NCBI GenBank assembly: GCA_005804885.1
Contig: SYOX01000163.1
Location: forward strand, 1 to 37,390
Direction of reading: 5' to 3'
Origin: Pseudomonadota bacterium
GTDB taxonomy: Bacteria; Myxococcota_A; Bradymonadia; Bradymonadales; GCA-2716585
Length of the DNA: 37,390 nucleotides
The stretch's first letter is position 1; each line of letters opens with the position of its first letter. Both the position numbers and the translations under genes were made by a program. Positions 23,831 to 34,100 of this stretch are shown piece after piece. The notes under the pieces are model-generated. The model ran no database searches, was not told the origin of the DNA, and was given only the letters and a program-made list of their open reading frames with translations.

Positions 23831-24741
23831 GGCGCCTCGGCCGAGCGCCACGGCGCGGTCAACTCGACGATCAAGCCCCTGAGCCAGCGATGGCCCGCGT
23901 CGTCGTGCATCCGCTCGTGCCAACCCATCTGGACGTCGAAGGTGCCCACCTGGACCGGCGGCGGCAGCATCCTCAGGTCGTGGGCGCACATCACCGCCTC
24001 GCACAGCCGCCGCGGCGCCGTCAGGATCAGATCGCTGCGCGACACGATCCACGGCGCCAGCATGAACTGCGGCACCCGCACCGCCACCCGACGCCGCGCC
24101 CCCAGCGCCTCCAGCGCCGTGTCCACCACCCCACCCCCGCGCCCGGTCGGCGCGATCAACACATGCGGCAAGGCCACGAAGGTCTCCAGATCCAGCACCT
24201 CGCCGACCCCAGGGTGCCCCCGCCGCACGAGGCACGCGAAGCCCTCCCGAAAGAGCAGCCGCCTCCGCCCCCCACCGACCGCCCGGTCAACCCCCACCGC
24301 CAGATCGATCTCTCCGGCCTCCAGCGCCTCCTGGGCCGCGCCGACCGGCACCACGTCGAGGTCCACCCCAGGCGCCTCCGCCCGCAGCCGCTCCAGCATC
24401 GGCGGCAGGAGCAGCGCCTCCAGGAAGTCCACCATCGACAGCCGGAAGCAACGCCGGCTCGTGACCGGATCAAAGGGCTCCGGCACCATGAAGGCCAGCT
24501 CCGCCGCCCGCAGCGCCCGACGCACCGGCATCGACAGCGCCTCGGCCCGCGGCGTCAGCACCATCCCGCCCGCGCCGCGCACCAGCAGAGGATCCTCGAA
24601 GACCTCCCGCAGCCGCCTCAAGGTGTGGCTCATCGCCGACTGCGTCACGCCAGCCCGCGCCGCCGCCCGCGTCACGCTGCGCTCCTCCAGCAACAACCCC
24701 AGCGACACCAGCAGATTCAAATCGATCGCGCTCAACTCCAT
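23824..24741 (-). CDS. LysR-family transcriptional regulator
   Basis: 305 residues. The N-terminal winged helix is MELSAIDLNLLVSLGLLLEERSVTRAAARAGVTQSAMSHTLRRLRE followed by DPLLVRG, the LysR HTH signature. From ~85 onward is the substrate-binding domain (FRLSMVDFLEALLLPPML, IDLAVGV, the hinge and second lobe). NodD/LinR-type N-terminus. I chose the ATG at 24741; an ATG at 24765 would add eight residues, and neither has a convincing ribosome site. Divergent from the NmrA-type reductase gene with a dyad between them, the classic arrangement for a LysR protein controlling its neighbour in response to a small inducer. Its stop lies in the 30-bp repeat array. Confidence 0.92.
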   Translation of the reverse strand: MELSAIDLNLLVSLGLLLEERSVTRAAARAGVTQSAMSHTLRRLREVFEDPLLVRGAGGMVLTPRAEALSMPVRRALRAAELAFMVPEPFDPVTSRRCFRLSMVDFLEALLLPPMLERLRAEAPGVDLDVVPVGAAQEALEAGEIDLAVGVDRAVGGGRRRLLFREGFACLVRRGHPGVGEVLDLETFVALPHVLIAPTGRGGGVVDTALEALGARRRVAVRVPQFMLAPWIVSRSDLILTAPRRLCEAVMCAHDLRMLPPPVQVGTFDVQMGWHERMHDDAGHRWLRGLIVELTAPWRSAEAPA

Positions 24742-24770
24742 CCCACCATCATGAATCAGGCTCATGAATA

Positions 24771-24796
24771 CATCAATGACATTCGCTTGATTGATG
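24771..24796. promoter_or_regulatory. Probable LysR operator dyad
   Basis: CATCAAT (24771-24777) and ATTGATG (24790-24796) are perfect inverted halves with a 12-base spacer. They are AT-rich against a GC-rich background, between the divergent LysR and NmrA-type genes. Position and symmetry fit a LysR binding site; the assignment is inferred. Confidence 0.55.
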
Positions 24797-24871
24797 AACG
24801 GGATGCCTCTAGATTGCAGCCATCAACCACGGCGCGCCGCCACCGCGGGCGCCCCAATCGGAGAACGACCC

Positions 24872-25762
24872 ATGACCGTCGCCATCAACACCCCCAACGG
24901 GAACATCGGCCGCGCCCTCGCCCTCCAGCTCCTCGACGCCGGCACCTCCGTCCGGATCCTGTCGCGCACCGCCGACAAGGCCGCCGACCTGGTGTCGCGC
25001 GGCGCCGAGCTGGTCCTCGGCTCGACGGACGACCCCGCCGCGCTCAAGGCGCTCTTTGAGGGGGTCGACGCCATCTTCTGGCTCAACCCCCCGCTGCTGC
25101 ACCGCGACGACTTCTTTGAGTGGAGCGAGGCCGCCGCGCGCCTCGGCGCCGCCGCCGCCGTCGAGGCGGGGGTCGCCCGCGCCGTCGTGATGTCGAGCAT
25201 GGGGGCGCAGCTCCCCGAGGGCACCGGCCCCATCGCCAGCGCACACCGGGTCGAGCGGGCCTTCTTCGCGGCGCTGCCGGACGTGACCGCGCTGCGGGCG
25301 GGCTTCTTCATGGAGAACTTCTTCGGCAACCTGCCCACGATCGCCTCCGAGGGCCGGATCTACCACGCCGCCCCCCAGGCCGCCCGCGTCCCGATGGTCT
25401 CCACGGGCGACATCGCCGCCGCGGCCTTCGACCGCCTCCAGAGCGCCGACTGGTCAGGTCACCACCGCCTCGGGGTCCACGGCCCCGCCGACCTGACCCA
25501 CGACGAGGCCGCCGCGCTGATCGGCGAGGGCCTCGGGCGCAAGATCGAGGCGGTCGCGGTCCCGCCCGCGGGGCTGGAGCAGGCGCTGCTCGGCGCCGGC
25601 CTGCCCCCCAACGTCGCCAGCCGCTACCGCGAGATGTTCGAGGCCATCCACAGCGGCCTGCTCACCGTCGAGGAGCCCCGGTCGGCCCAGACGACCACCC
25701 CGACCAGCCTGACCGACTTCGCGCGCGCCGCCATCGCCCCCGCGCTGGCCTCCATGGGCTGA
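24872..25762 (+). CDS. NmrA-family NAD(P)-binding reductase
   Basis: 296 residues, atypical short-chain dehydrogenase fold. The N-terminal nucleotide loop INTPNGNIGRALALQLLDAG fits the glycine-rich GxxGxxG pattern, followed by SVRILSRTADKA (NADP-type Arg after strand 2). GVDAIFWLNPP, AVVMSSMGAQ, then LRAGFFMENFFGNLPTI are the typical strands and central region of NmrA/QorB-like enzymes. It lacks the YxxxK catalytic pair of classical SDRs, so it may be a quinone or imine reductase or a redox sensor. The ATG at 24872 has GGAG 8 bases before it. Probably controlled by the divergent LysR protein. Confidence 0.87.
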   Translation: MTVAINTPNGNIGRALALQLLDAGTSVRILSRTADKAADLVSRGAELVLGSTDDPAALKALFEGVDAIFWLNPPLLHRDDFFEWSEAAARLGAAAAVEAGVARAVVMSSMGAQLPEGTGPIASAHRVERAFFAALPDVTALRAGFFMENFFGNLPTIASEGRIYHAAPQAARVPMVSTGDIAAAAFDRLQSADWSGHHRLGVHGPADLTHDEAAALIGEGLGRKIEAVAVPPAGLEQALLGAGLPPNVASRYREMFEAIHSGLLTVEEPRSAQTTTPTSLTDFARAAIAPALASMG

Positions 25763-25830
25763 CCGGCCAGCGACCGACACTGGCGCTCGGCGGCTCCCGC
25801 CTTAGCTTTAAAGGCAGGAGCCGCCACGGA

Positions 25831-25859
25831 AGCGCCCGAGGACGCTCGGGACAGGCGCT
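25831..25859 (+). terminator. Hairpin between the reductase and SWIM genes
   Basis: CCCGAG-GACG-CTCGGG forms a perfect 6-bp stem with a tetraloop, and outer AGCG/CGCT can extend it with a bulge. It lies ~70 bases past the reductase stop and ~40 before the next start. No T-run follows, so it may be a weak terminator or a leader structure. Confidence 0.3.
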
Positions 25860-25896
25860 CCATCAAGGCCAGGATGGCAAGCAGACGCGCCAAGCG

Positions 25897-26577
25897 ATGA
25901 TGCCCCTGAGCCTCTCACACCACGCGCCCCTCCGAGCGCTCTCCATCCCCGAGGGCACCGACATCCTCTTGTCGGGCCGACACCACACCACCCGCAAGCC
26001 CGTCACCTTCCATCGCGATCACGTCGTGGCCACCAACGAGGAGTACGCCACGATCGAGCTGACCGTCGACGGCCACATCTGGACCCTGATCGTCCCCCTC
26101 AAGGCCATCGAGGTCGCGCCGACGCCCGCCCCCGAGCAGCTCTCCCTGCCCGTCTTCGAGGCCCGCGACGCGCTCGACCTCGCGGCGCGCGCGCGCCTGG
26201 ACGCCGAGGCCCTCGAAGCCCTGCGCGCCTCGGCGCCCGCGCACCGCCTCAGCGCCGCGCCCCACCGCGTCAGCGTCCCCTCGGACGCCGAGGCCGCGCG
26301 CACCTACACGGTCGAGATGGTCGAGCCCGACAAGGCCCTCGGCTGCTCCTGCCACGACCACACCTTCAGGCGGCGGCGCTGCAAGCACATGCGCCGGGCC
26401 GAGCTGATCGACCTCTGGGATGAGGCCGTCGAGGCGCTCCTTGAGCGCGGCACCTCGCCGCAAGAAATCCTCCGGACCTGGCGCGCCCAGGTCAACGACC
26501 TCGGCGTCGAGGTGGCCATGCTGCGGACCATCGCCGCAGCCCAGGTCGGCGGCCTTCGCATGGCCGAGGGGGCGTAG
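25897..26577 (+). CDS. SWIM zinc-finger protein
   Basis: 226 residues. An N-terminal beta-rich part (~1-75) and a helical linker precede the SWIM motif C-S-C (150-152), ten-residue gap, C-K-H (162-164), the CxCx(n)CxH zinc site that mediates DNA or protein contact. A C-terminal helical region follows (LWDEAVEALLERGTSPQEILRTW). Stand-alone SWIM proteins are known in many bacteria, but few have a defined role. Paired ATGs at 25897 and 25900 are the likely start, without a strong ribosome site. Its frame is open far upstream inside the reductase gene, which is coincidental. Convergent with the lectin-like lipoprotein gene, 67 bases apart, with no clear terminator. Confidence 0.78.
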   Translation: MMPLSLSHHAPLRALSIPEGTDILLSGRHHTTRKPVTFHRDHVVATNEEYATIELTVDGHIWTLIVPLKAIEVAPTPAPEQLSLPVFEARDALDLAARARLDAEALEALRASAPAHRLSAAPHRVSVPSDAEAARTYTVEMVEPDKALGCSCHDHTFRRRRCKHMRRAELIDLWDEAVEALLERGTSPQEILRTWRAQVNDLGVEVAMLRTIAAAQVGGLRMAEGA

Positions 26578-26644
26578 CGCTCAGAGCTCTGGCGCCGCCC
26601 CAGCCGACATCATCCGCCCCGACGAGGCCGAAGGATCCTGCCGA

Positions 26645-27931
26645 TCAAGGGACCCGGCACTCCTGAAGGATCTGGAGGTCGTCGACGCGGTGGAAGTTGG
26701 TGTAGTAGCCGGTCGTCCCCGAAAAACCGATGAAGCCGCCCTTGAAGCGCAAGCCCTCGATCACGCCGTCGATGACGGCCTGGCCGTCCAGCGAGACCTG
26801 GACGTGGCTGCCCTGGACATCGATGGCCACGTCGTGCCACTGGCTGTCCTCGATGGTGGGGATCTCGGCCCAGAGGTAGTGGGTGCCGGGGTCGGCGTTG
26901 AGCAGGACGCCGACGTGGTTCTCGGGCGTGGGGTCGTTGAAGGGGTCGCCGTTGGGGACGATCCGGTTGTCCCAGGTGTCGAACTCGATGTGGAAGGACT
27001 CGACGCCGTGGTTGGGCTCGTAGATCCCGTAGCCCAGGCCGCCGCCGCTGGCCGCGCGGTCAAAGAGCCCCCGCAGCGCCGAGGGCTCGCGCACGTTGAA
27101 GATGTTCATCGCGAAGCCGTCGGCGCCCGTGCCGCCGCCGGTCCATATCTTGAACCGGATGGACACGTCGCCCGGGTTGATGAAGCGCGAGATGTTGTAC
27201 ATCGCGCCCTTTCGGCCCATCAACGGGCCCGTCATCTCCAGCCAGCCCCCCGGATCGCGGAAGGCGTCGCCGTAGACCTCCCAGACCGCAGGGTCCAGCG
27301 GGCTGTTGAAGTCCAGCGCAGGCTCGACCTCGCAGATCCCCACCTGGATCACGTCCTGAACAGGCTCAAAGAGCTCCGACTCCACCCGCAGCGAGATCAA
27401 GTGCTGTCCGGGCGTCAGCGCGCCGAACGACAGACTCACGCGCCCGGCCCCATCCGGCGTCGACAGGCCCAGCTCGCCCTGCGTGCTGGAGAACCAGCTC
27501 ACCCGCAGCGCCTCCAGCGGCACACCGCCGCCGCTGACCACGCCTTCGAAGAGGATCGGCGTGCCCACCCGGAACACGGCCCCTCGCCTCGGCGCCCTAA
27601 TCTGCGCGCTGGGCGCGGCCTCGGGCTCCGCGACGTCACCGCCGAGGTCGGGCTCATCGGCGTCCAGCTCTGCAACATCGCCCTCCACGACATCGCCCGC
27701 CCCGTCGGCCTCAGCGTCGTCGATCTCGGCCACGTCGGGCTCGACGCGCACGTCGCTCGCGGCGTCTTCCACCTCCGGGGCCGCGTCCTCGGCCGCGTCG
27801 CCACCCGAGTCCCCATCCCCCGATCCGACGTCAAGGTCGTCGCCTGCGGGATCCTCCTCCTCGGGCAGCACCTCCTGGCAGCCCAGGCCGAACCCCGCGA
27901 TCATGACCCAAGCGACAAACAAGCGCCCCAT
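26645..27931 (-). CDS. Lipoprotein with acidic linker and L-type-lectin-like domain
   Basis: 428 residues from the ATG at 27931 (GGAGGGG just upstream). Lipobox GLGC (Cys18). Residues ~20-105 form a long Asp/Glu/Ala/Val linker, then an Ig-like segment (IRAPRRGAVFRVGTPILFEGVV). The C-terminal ~220 residues form a concanavalin-A-like sandwich: GADGFAMNIFN, GLGYGIY, SFHIEFDTWDN, NDPTPENHVGVLLN and WHDVAIDVQGSHVQVSLDG match legume-lectin-type motifs including the metal-ligand Asp/Asn pattern. Probably a surface-displayed carbohydrate-binding protein. Its upstream region holds a four-unit direct repeat. Confidence 0.82.
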   Translation of the reverse strand: MGRLFVAWVMIAGFGLGCQEVLPEEEDPAGDDLDVGSGDGDSGGDAAEDAAPEVEDAASDVRVEPDVAEIDDAEADGAGDVVEGDVAELDADEPDLGGDVAEPEAAPSAQIRAPRRGAVFRVGTPILFEGVVSGGGVPLEALRVSWFSSTQGELGLSTPDGAGRVSLSFGALTPGQHLISLRVESELFEPVQDVIQVGICEVEPALDFNSPLDPAVWEVYGDAFRDPGGWLEMTGPLMGRKGAMYNISRFINPGDVSIRFKIWTGGGTGADGFAMNIFNVREPSALRGLFDRAASGGGLGYGIYEPNHGVESFHIEFDTWDNRIVPNGDPFNDPTPENHVGVLLNADPGTHYLWAEIPTIEDSQWHDVAIDVQGSHVQVSLDGQAVIDGVIEGLRFKGGFIGFSGTTGYYTNFHRVDDLQILQECRVP

Positions 27932-28030
27932 GGACCCCTCCAATACTCAACGAAAACAAACCCTTGAACACTCTACATGGCGAGCCACGGCGCTTCAAAC
28001 GGCGCGGCGTCACCCTCGGAGGCAGGGTCA

Positions 28031-28088
28031 GGCCAATCGATCACAGGCCAATCGATCACAGGTCAACGATCACAGGTCAACGATTCAA
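28031..28088. repeat. Four tandem 14-15-bp repeats upstream of the lectin-like gene
   Basis: Two exact copies of GGCCAATCGATCACA (28031-28045, 28046-28060) are followed by GGTCAACGATCACA (28061-28074) and GGTCAACGATTCAA (28075-28088). They lie 100-160 bases ahead of the lectin-like lipoprotein start and ~80 beyond the stop of the giant gene, on DNA with no reading frame. They could be a regulator-binding array. The rest of the gap (27932-28166) shows only a small CTTGA-GAC-TCAAG hairpin. Confidence 0.8.
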
Positions 28089-28166
28089 GGCCGCGATTTT
28101 TTCGCCAGGAAGCGCCTCCTTGAGTCTCAAGATCTTGATTTCACTACGGATCTGGACCAGCCCTTG

Positions 28167-31100
28167 TCAACGGCGAGTCGGCGAGACCTCGTAGATGGGG
28201 ATGGTGCGGACCTCGACGAGCCCGAGGCGGACAAGCTCCTGAATGGTGGGCGGGATGGCCGCGAACTGGCGCAGCTCGCCGCGCATCAGGCCCACCATCG
28301 CCCCGACGAGCGCCGAGGAGCCCAGCAGATCCTCGGCCATGCGGCGCAGCGAGGCGGCCTTGGCCGCAGGCGGATCGGCGCCGCTCATCAGCGCCTTGAG
28401 GTCCGCGGGCTCGGGCATCGAGCGGGCCTCGCAGACCAGGCGGACGATGTGGGACAGGGCCGCGACGTCCTCCTCGTGCTGGCGCTGCTCCGTTCGACGC
28501 AGATCGGCCATCATGGCGTCGACGCTGGCCTCGTCGGGGGCGTTGTGGATCGCCGCGACGCTCCAGGGGCCGGGCACCGGGGGCACGGGCGGGCGCTCGG
28601 GCAGCGCGACGCCCTCGGGCCGCGCCGACGCGGGGTTGAGCGAGAGCGGGCGAATCGGCCCCTGGCGCCCCGTGGCCGCGTCGAGCGGGAAGAGGCTCGG
28701 CCCCTGGGCGGAGGGCAGGATCGCCAGGGCGAAGAGGTGATCGGGCCGATCGACGCGGCCCTGGTCGAGCACCCACCCGGTGGCCAGCAGGCAGGGCACC
28801 TCCAGGTGGCGCAGGATCTCCATCACCATCGTGTTGAGCTCGTAGCAGATCCCGCGCCCCAGCAGCGCCTCGTCCCCGGAGGCGTGCAGCAACTCCAGGT
28901 GGTGGTGGCCCTTGCCGGGCCGCAGGCTTTCCAGCTTGCGGGCGACCTCGGGGCGGTCCATGAAGTCGTCTTCATAGAGGTAGCGATGCTGGACGAACTG
29001 CTGGACGGCCAGCGCCCGCTCCCAGCCGGTCGGCCTGCGAGAGCGCTGCGCCTCGATCCAATGGCGCACCTCGCGCGGCAGCTCCCCGAAGGGCAGCGTC
29101 GGGATCGTCAGGGCGGGCGAGGCGGCGATCCCGGGCGAGCCGGCGCCGGTCAGCGCGGGGACGGCGAGCAGATCGACCTCGTAGCGCACCAGCACGGGCT
29201 CGGCGCCGGCGATCTTGACCGTCAGCATGCCGAAGGCGTCGACGTGGACGGCCTCGATGGCGTCGGGGTCGCCGCCGACCACCTGCGGTGACCCCTGGAG
29301 GGCGCCGTAGAGGGGCAGCGGGAGCTGGCTGGTGCCGGGCATCAGGCGGCCTTCGAAGGCCGCGCTGCGGCCCGAGGGTCGCGCGGGCGCGAGCGAGCGC
29401 CGCTCGGGGGCGCCCTGGGGGCTCCAGTGCTGGGTGGCCTCGTCGAAGGTCGCGCCGAAGCTGTGGACGGCGTAGAGGAAGGGCACCGGCAGGCGGCGGG
29501 GCTCGAAGGTCATCCCGGCGATGGTCGGCGTGGCGGCCACCGCCGCCCTCGATCGCGGCGTGGCCCAGAGCTGCGGCGGGATCCCGGCGCTGGGCGCGAG
29601 GCTGTTGGCGCCCTGGCCGGCCCAGCCGGGCAGCGGCGCCTGGTGCGGCTCGACCGCCGGCACCTCCGAGGTCCCCAGCCAGCGCGAGAAGCGCTCCCAC
29701 ATCGACGGCTTCGCCCTGCCGATCGACACCGGCTCGATCTGCGGTCGCGCGGCGGGTTCGCCCTCCCTGACCGGCTCCAGCGTCGCGCCGGGCGGCTGGG
29801 CGCCCTCGGCGGGCTGTCGGGCCCGCGCGCCCTCGGCCAGCTCGTGCAGGTCTTTCGCGTCGGCGCCTGGCAGGCCCTCGCCTGTGTCGCGCCAGGGGCC
29901 CTGGGGTTGCCAGGGGCGAGGCTGGCCGGTCTGCGGGTCGCGCAGCGCGGCGCGGTCGAACTCCGCCAGCCGCTCCAGGATGCGGCGCGCGGGGGCGTTG
30001 TCGGCGCCAGGGGTCTGGAAGGGGTCGGGCGGCGGCGCGGCGGGCTGGCTCGTCGCGCGGGCCGCCGGGTCGCCGGATTCGCCCTGCGCCGCGCCATCCT
30101 GGCGGCGCTGGACCAGATCCCGCATCAGGTTGTCCATCACGTTGGAGATCGAGCGGCGGCCTGGCTCGCCCGAGGGCGCAGGGGTGAACACAGGTACAGG
30201 TTCCCCTTGGCGATCTTCGCGGGCCGCCTCGATGGGGGCGAGGTCGGGGGGCGCCGAGGAGGGGGCGCGCAGGAAGCCCTCGGGGAGATCGTCGAGGGAG
30301 GCGGCCGACAGCAGGGCGACGAGCGCCTCGGTGAGCTCCGCCGGGGGTTCGGTCAGGCCCAGCGCGTCCAGCAGCAGCACGGCGGCCCGCTGGGCCATCT
30401 TCGCCTCGTCGTCGCTCTCGGCCGGGAGCCGCGCCATGAGGTCGGGCGAGCGCCAGATGTCCATATCGCGGCCAGCCAGCGCCTCGAAGCGCCGGGCCAG
30501 CTGATTGTGGAGGCCGAAGTCGAGGATCTCGCCGAGCCGATCGCTGAGGCGATCCTTCGGGCTGCCGGCCTCGACGCGGGGGAAGTGCCGCCGATCGAGG
30601 TAGGCGTGCATCCGCGCCGCCGACCGCAGCGGCAGCAGGATCTCCACGATGTCGACGAGCTGATCCTCCCCCGGGCCGTCGTAGAGGCAGGGCATCAGCC
30701 CCACGGCCAGCCCGGTGGTGTGCCCCGTCGGATCGGTGAGCACCTGGGTGTCGACCAGCAGCTCCTTCCTGTGCGGGTCGTAGACGGCGGCCACCTTGGT
30801 GTGCACCGCGCCGACCCCGCGCAGCAGGTAGCGCACCCGGAGCTGCTCGATGGCCCGCAAGGAGCCTGTGCGCGCCAGCGGCCCGAGGCGCTCGCCGTCG
30901 ACCCAGTGGGCCGCAGACAGCAAGGCCCGCTGCTGGCGCACCCTCGGCAGCACCTCCAGCAGCGCCTTCAAGACGCCTCTGAGCCCATGAACGCCGTCCG
31001 CGAGCGCCTCCGTGCGATCCTGCCCGGCCTGGGCGTCGACCGCGACGGTGTAGGCCTCCCGAAGGCGGGCGATCCCCATCGCCGCGTAGAACTTGTCGAT

Positions 31101-34100
31101 GTTGAGCCGCTCGCCCTCGGCGCCCCGCGCCACGAGGTGCATCACCCCCACCTCCTCGAAGAGCGCCTCCAGCGTCGGGGTGTCGCTGCGCAGCAGGCTC
31201 GCCGCCGTCGCCGGCAGCAGCCGGAGCCCGCCGCTCCCCCCCCGGCCTCGCTCATGGCACAAGATCACCGGAGAGGTGCGCGCCACCGTCAAGCCGGACT
31301 CGCCGAGCAGCGCGGCGCAGGCCAGCAGCATCCGGGGCAGCGCCGGGTCCTGCTCCAGCACCGCCGCGTCGCCCAGCGCCAGGATCTCCCGGCCCACCTC
31401 GGACAGGAAGGCGGCCACGGCCTGCGGGCGCACCTCGGCCTCGATCTTGAAGGCCTCGCACAGCTTCGGGCAGCTCCGACGCCCCCAGTCCCAATAACCC
31501 CGGCGGCCCCCGAAGAGGCTCAGCGCCAGCACCCCGACGACCTTGCGGTGGTTGAAGAAGCGCCCGTCGTCGGTGCACACCCAAGCCCGCTCGTCCAGCA
31601 CCGACAGCAGGCGCTTGCGGTCGATCCACCCGTCCGCCAGCCCCTGCTCGAACCACTGATAGACCCGGAAGGGCACCGGCTCGTCCCGCTGCGCGCGGTG
31701 GTCGATGTGCCTCACCACGTCCTCGATCGCCACCTTGTCCGCCCCCCGGAAGCCCAGCGCCCTCACCAGCGCCTCCCCGAGCAGCGTCATCACCCCCTCC
31801 GCGGGGTAGAGCTCCGGGAAGGCCCCGACCAGCGCCTCGATCTCCGGCGCCCAGCCAAAAAGCTCGCCCGGCCGCCGCGGGTTGCCCGCGCCGTCGACGA
31901 TCCACGGCGCCACGCCCAGCGGCAACGCCGCCTCGACCTCCTGCGGCCGCTCGGCGTGCAGGTGGCCCACCAGCCCCGCCAGCCCCATCAAGGCCGACGG
32001 GCTCGCCCCAGCCCGCTCCATCGCCCCGCGCACCCGCTCCAACGAAGGGGTCCGGGCAACCCCAAGTCGAAGCAAGAACCCATGAACATCAACAGGATAC
32101 CGATCAGATGGGCGCGCGTAGGCGGCGCCCCAGAGCGCCTCGACGAAGCGGGCCACGCGCCCCGAGGGCAGCAGCAGCTTGTCCGCGGCCTGGAAGGCGC
32201 CAGCCTGATCTTCGAGCGGCCAGGAGGCGGCGCCCTCGACCTGAAGCAAGGCGCGCAGCCTGTCCTCCGGCCAGTCCCCGACCTGCCTCGCCAGCCACGT
32301 CAGGATCTGGGCGGCCCGCTCGGGCGCGGCCTCGCGGACGGCGGCGCCGTAAGCCGGGCCGAGGTGGTGTCGGACGAGCTCGTCGATGGGCGGCCGGCCG
32401 ACGTCGAGGTGCCGCGCGAGCAGGCCGAGCGCCTCGGCGGGGATCTCCGGGTGCGGCCGCCAGTCGATCCCAAGGTCCGGCAGATCGGGGTCGATGACCA
32501 GCTCGCCGGGCGTCAGGAGGCTGTCGCGCTCGGTGGGGAAGAGGCGGCTGGAGCGCAGGAGCTTGCGGCACTCAGAGTCGGAGAAGATGTCGCGCTCGCG
32601 GGCCACCAGCCAGCGGTAGAAGGCCGCGCGCCGCGCGGGGCTCGACAGCACCGGGTGATCGGCCAGCCCCGCGCCCTCGGGCGCGTCGCCCTCCAGCGCG
32701 ATGAGGATCTCCCAGGGCGCCAGGACCTTCAGGGCGCGGTCGAGCGCGGGCGGCAGCGGCCCCAGCGACGGGTGGAGCAGGTCCGCGTGGCAGCCCAGCC
32801 CCTCGACCAGCGCCAGCGCGTCGGCGTCGGCCCGCTGGAGCCGATCCAGGCGCAACCGGCCGACCGCGTCGACCAGCGGACAGACCTCGGGCGGCGGCGC
32901 CTGGTCGTCAGGGCAGAGGATCGCCAGCAATGACGCGATCTTATGGATCGAGGACAGCGCGCCGGGCTGCTCCGACAGAGGGCGCAGCGGTCGGGCGAAG
33001 TTGGCGACGAGGGCCCGGGCGAGCCCGGCCTCCGAGCCGGGCGCCATCAGCGGGCGCAGGGCCTCAAGGCGAGCGCGCGCGTCGGGGTCGAGCCTGCGGG
33101 CGTCGACGGCGGCGCGCGCGGGGCTGCCGGGCTCGGTCAACTCCAGCAGGCGTTCGGCGTCGACCACGTCGGCGGCGCAGACGACGGCGCCGCCGACGGT
33201 GCGCCAGATGTTGAGCGCCTGAAGCTCGGGGTTGGCCGGCGGCAGGCCGGGGCGCGGCGCAGGCGAGAAGCGAGCCGCGAGCGCCTCGCGGCCGTCGATC
33301 AAGAGGCGCTGGACCCGATCGAGCAGCGCGGGGGCCTGCAATGGGGCCGCCGGGGCGCCCGAGGGCGCGGGCTTGAGCGCGGACAGCACGGCCACGACGG
33401 TGACGACCCCGGCCATCGTCGCCCCGGCGGCCTCAAGCAGCGGCAGCGCGAGGGCCTGGGCCTTCGGGTCGAGCGCGCGGTAGCCCGCCGCGTCGAGCAG
33501 GGGGCGGACGACCTCCTGGCAGGGCTGGACGGCGCGCGGGTCGAGGTCCTTGCCGCACAGCGGGCCGAGGCGGCCGCGCTGGTCGGGGTAGATCTTCAGG
33601 CCCGCGGCGCGCTCCAGCGAGGCGCGCACGAGCCTGGGGGTCGATGCGGCCAGGAAGGCCAGGGTGGCGTCGAGGCCCGCCCGGTCGCCGATCAGCGGCA
33701 GCCGGGTCTGGGACGGGTCGCGATCGGCCAGCGCATCGCCGAGGCCCGCCAGATCGTCGATCAGGGCGCTGGCGTCGGCGAGCTTGAGGCGATCGCCGAG
33801 CTTGAAGCGCTCGATGACGGCGGCCGAGAGCCCCTCGGGGGCCAGGAAGTCGCGGCCGGGGTGGTCGCCGTAGATGGCGCGCAGCGCCGGGGACTCCGCC
33901 CGACTGAGTCGATCGACGGGCCGTATATGCGCGCGATCGCTGAGGAAAACCGGCAGCGTCGCGAGCCGCTCGGCGCCGCGCTGGCCGAGGCGCTGGCCGT
34001 GATCGAGGAGGAATCGCAGGACCCGCTCGACCAGGGCGGGGGTCGCGGCGATGGACAGCGGCGGGCGGGCGGCGGGGTCGAGGGCGGAGAGCACCTCGGC

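Noticed and set aside
28031..28088. CRISPR-like array
   Set aside because: The units are contiguous and carry no spacers, the repeat length is too short, and no cas gene is present.
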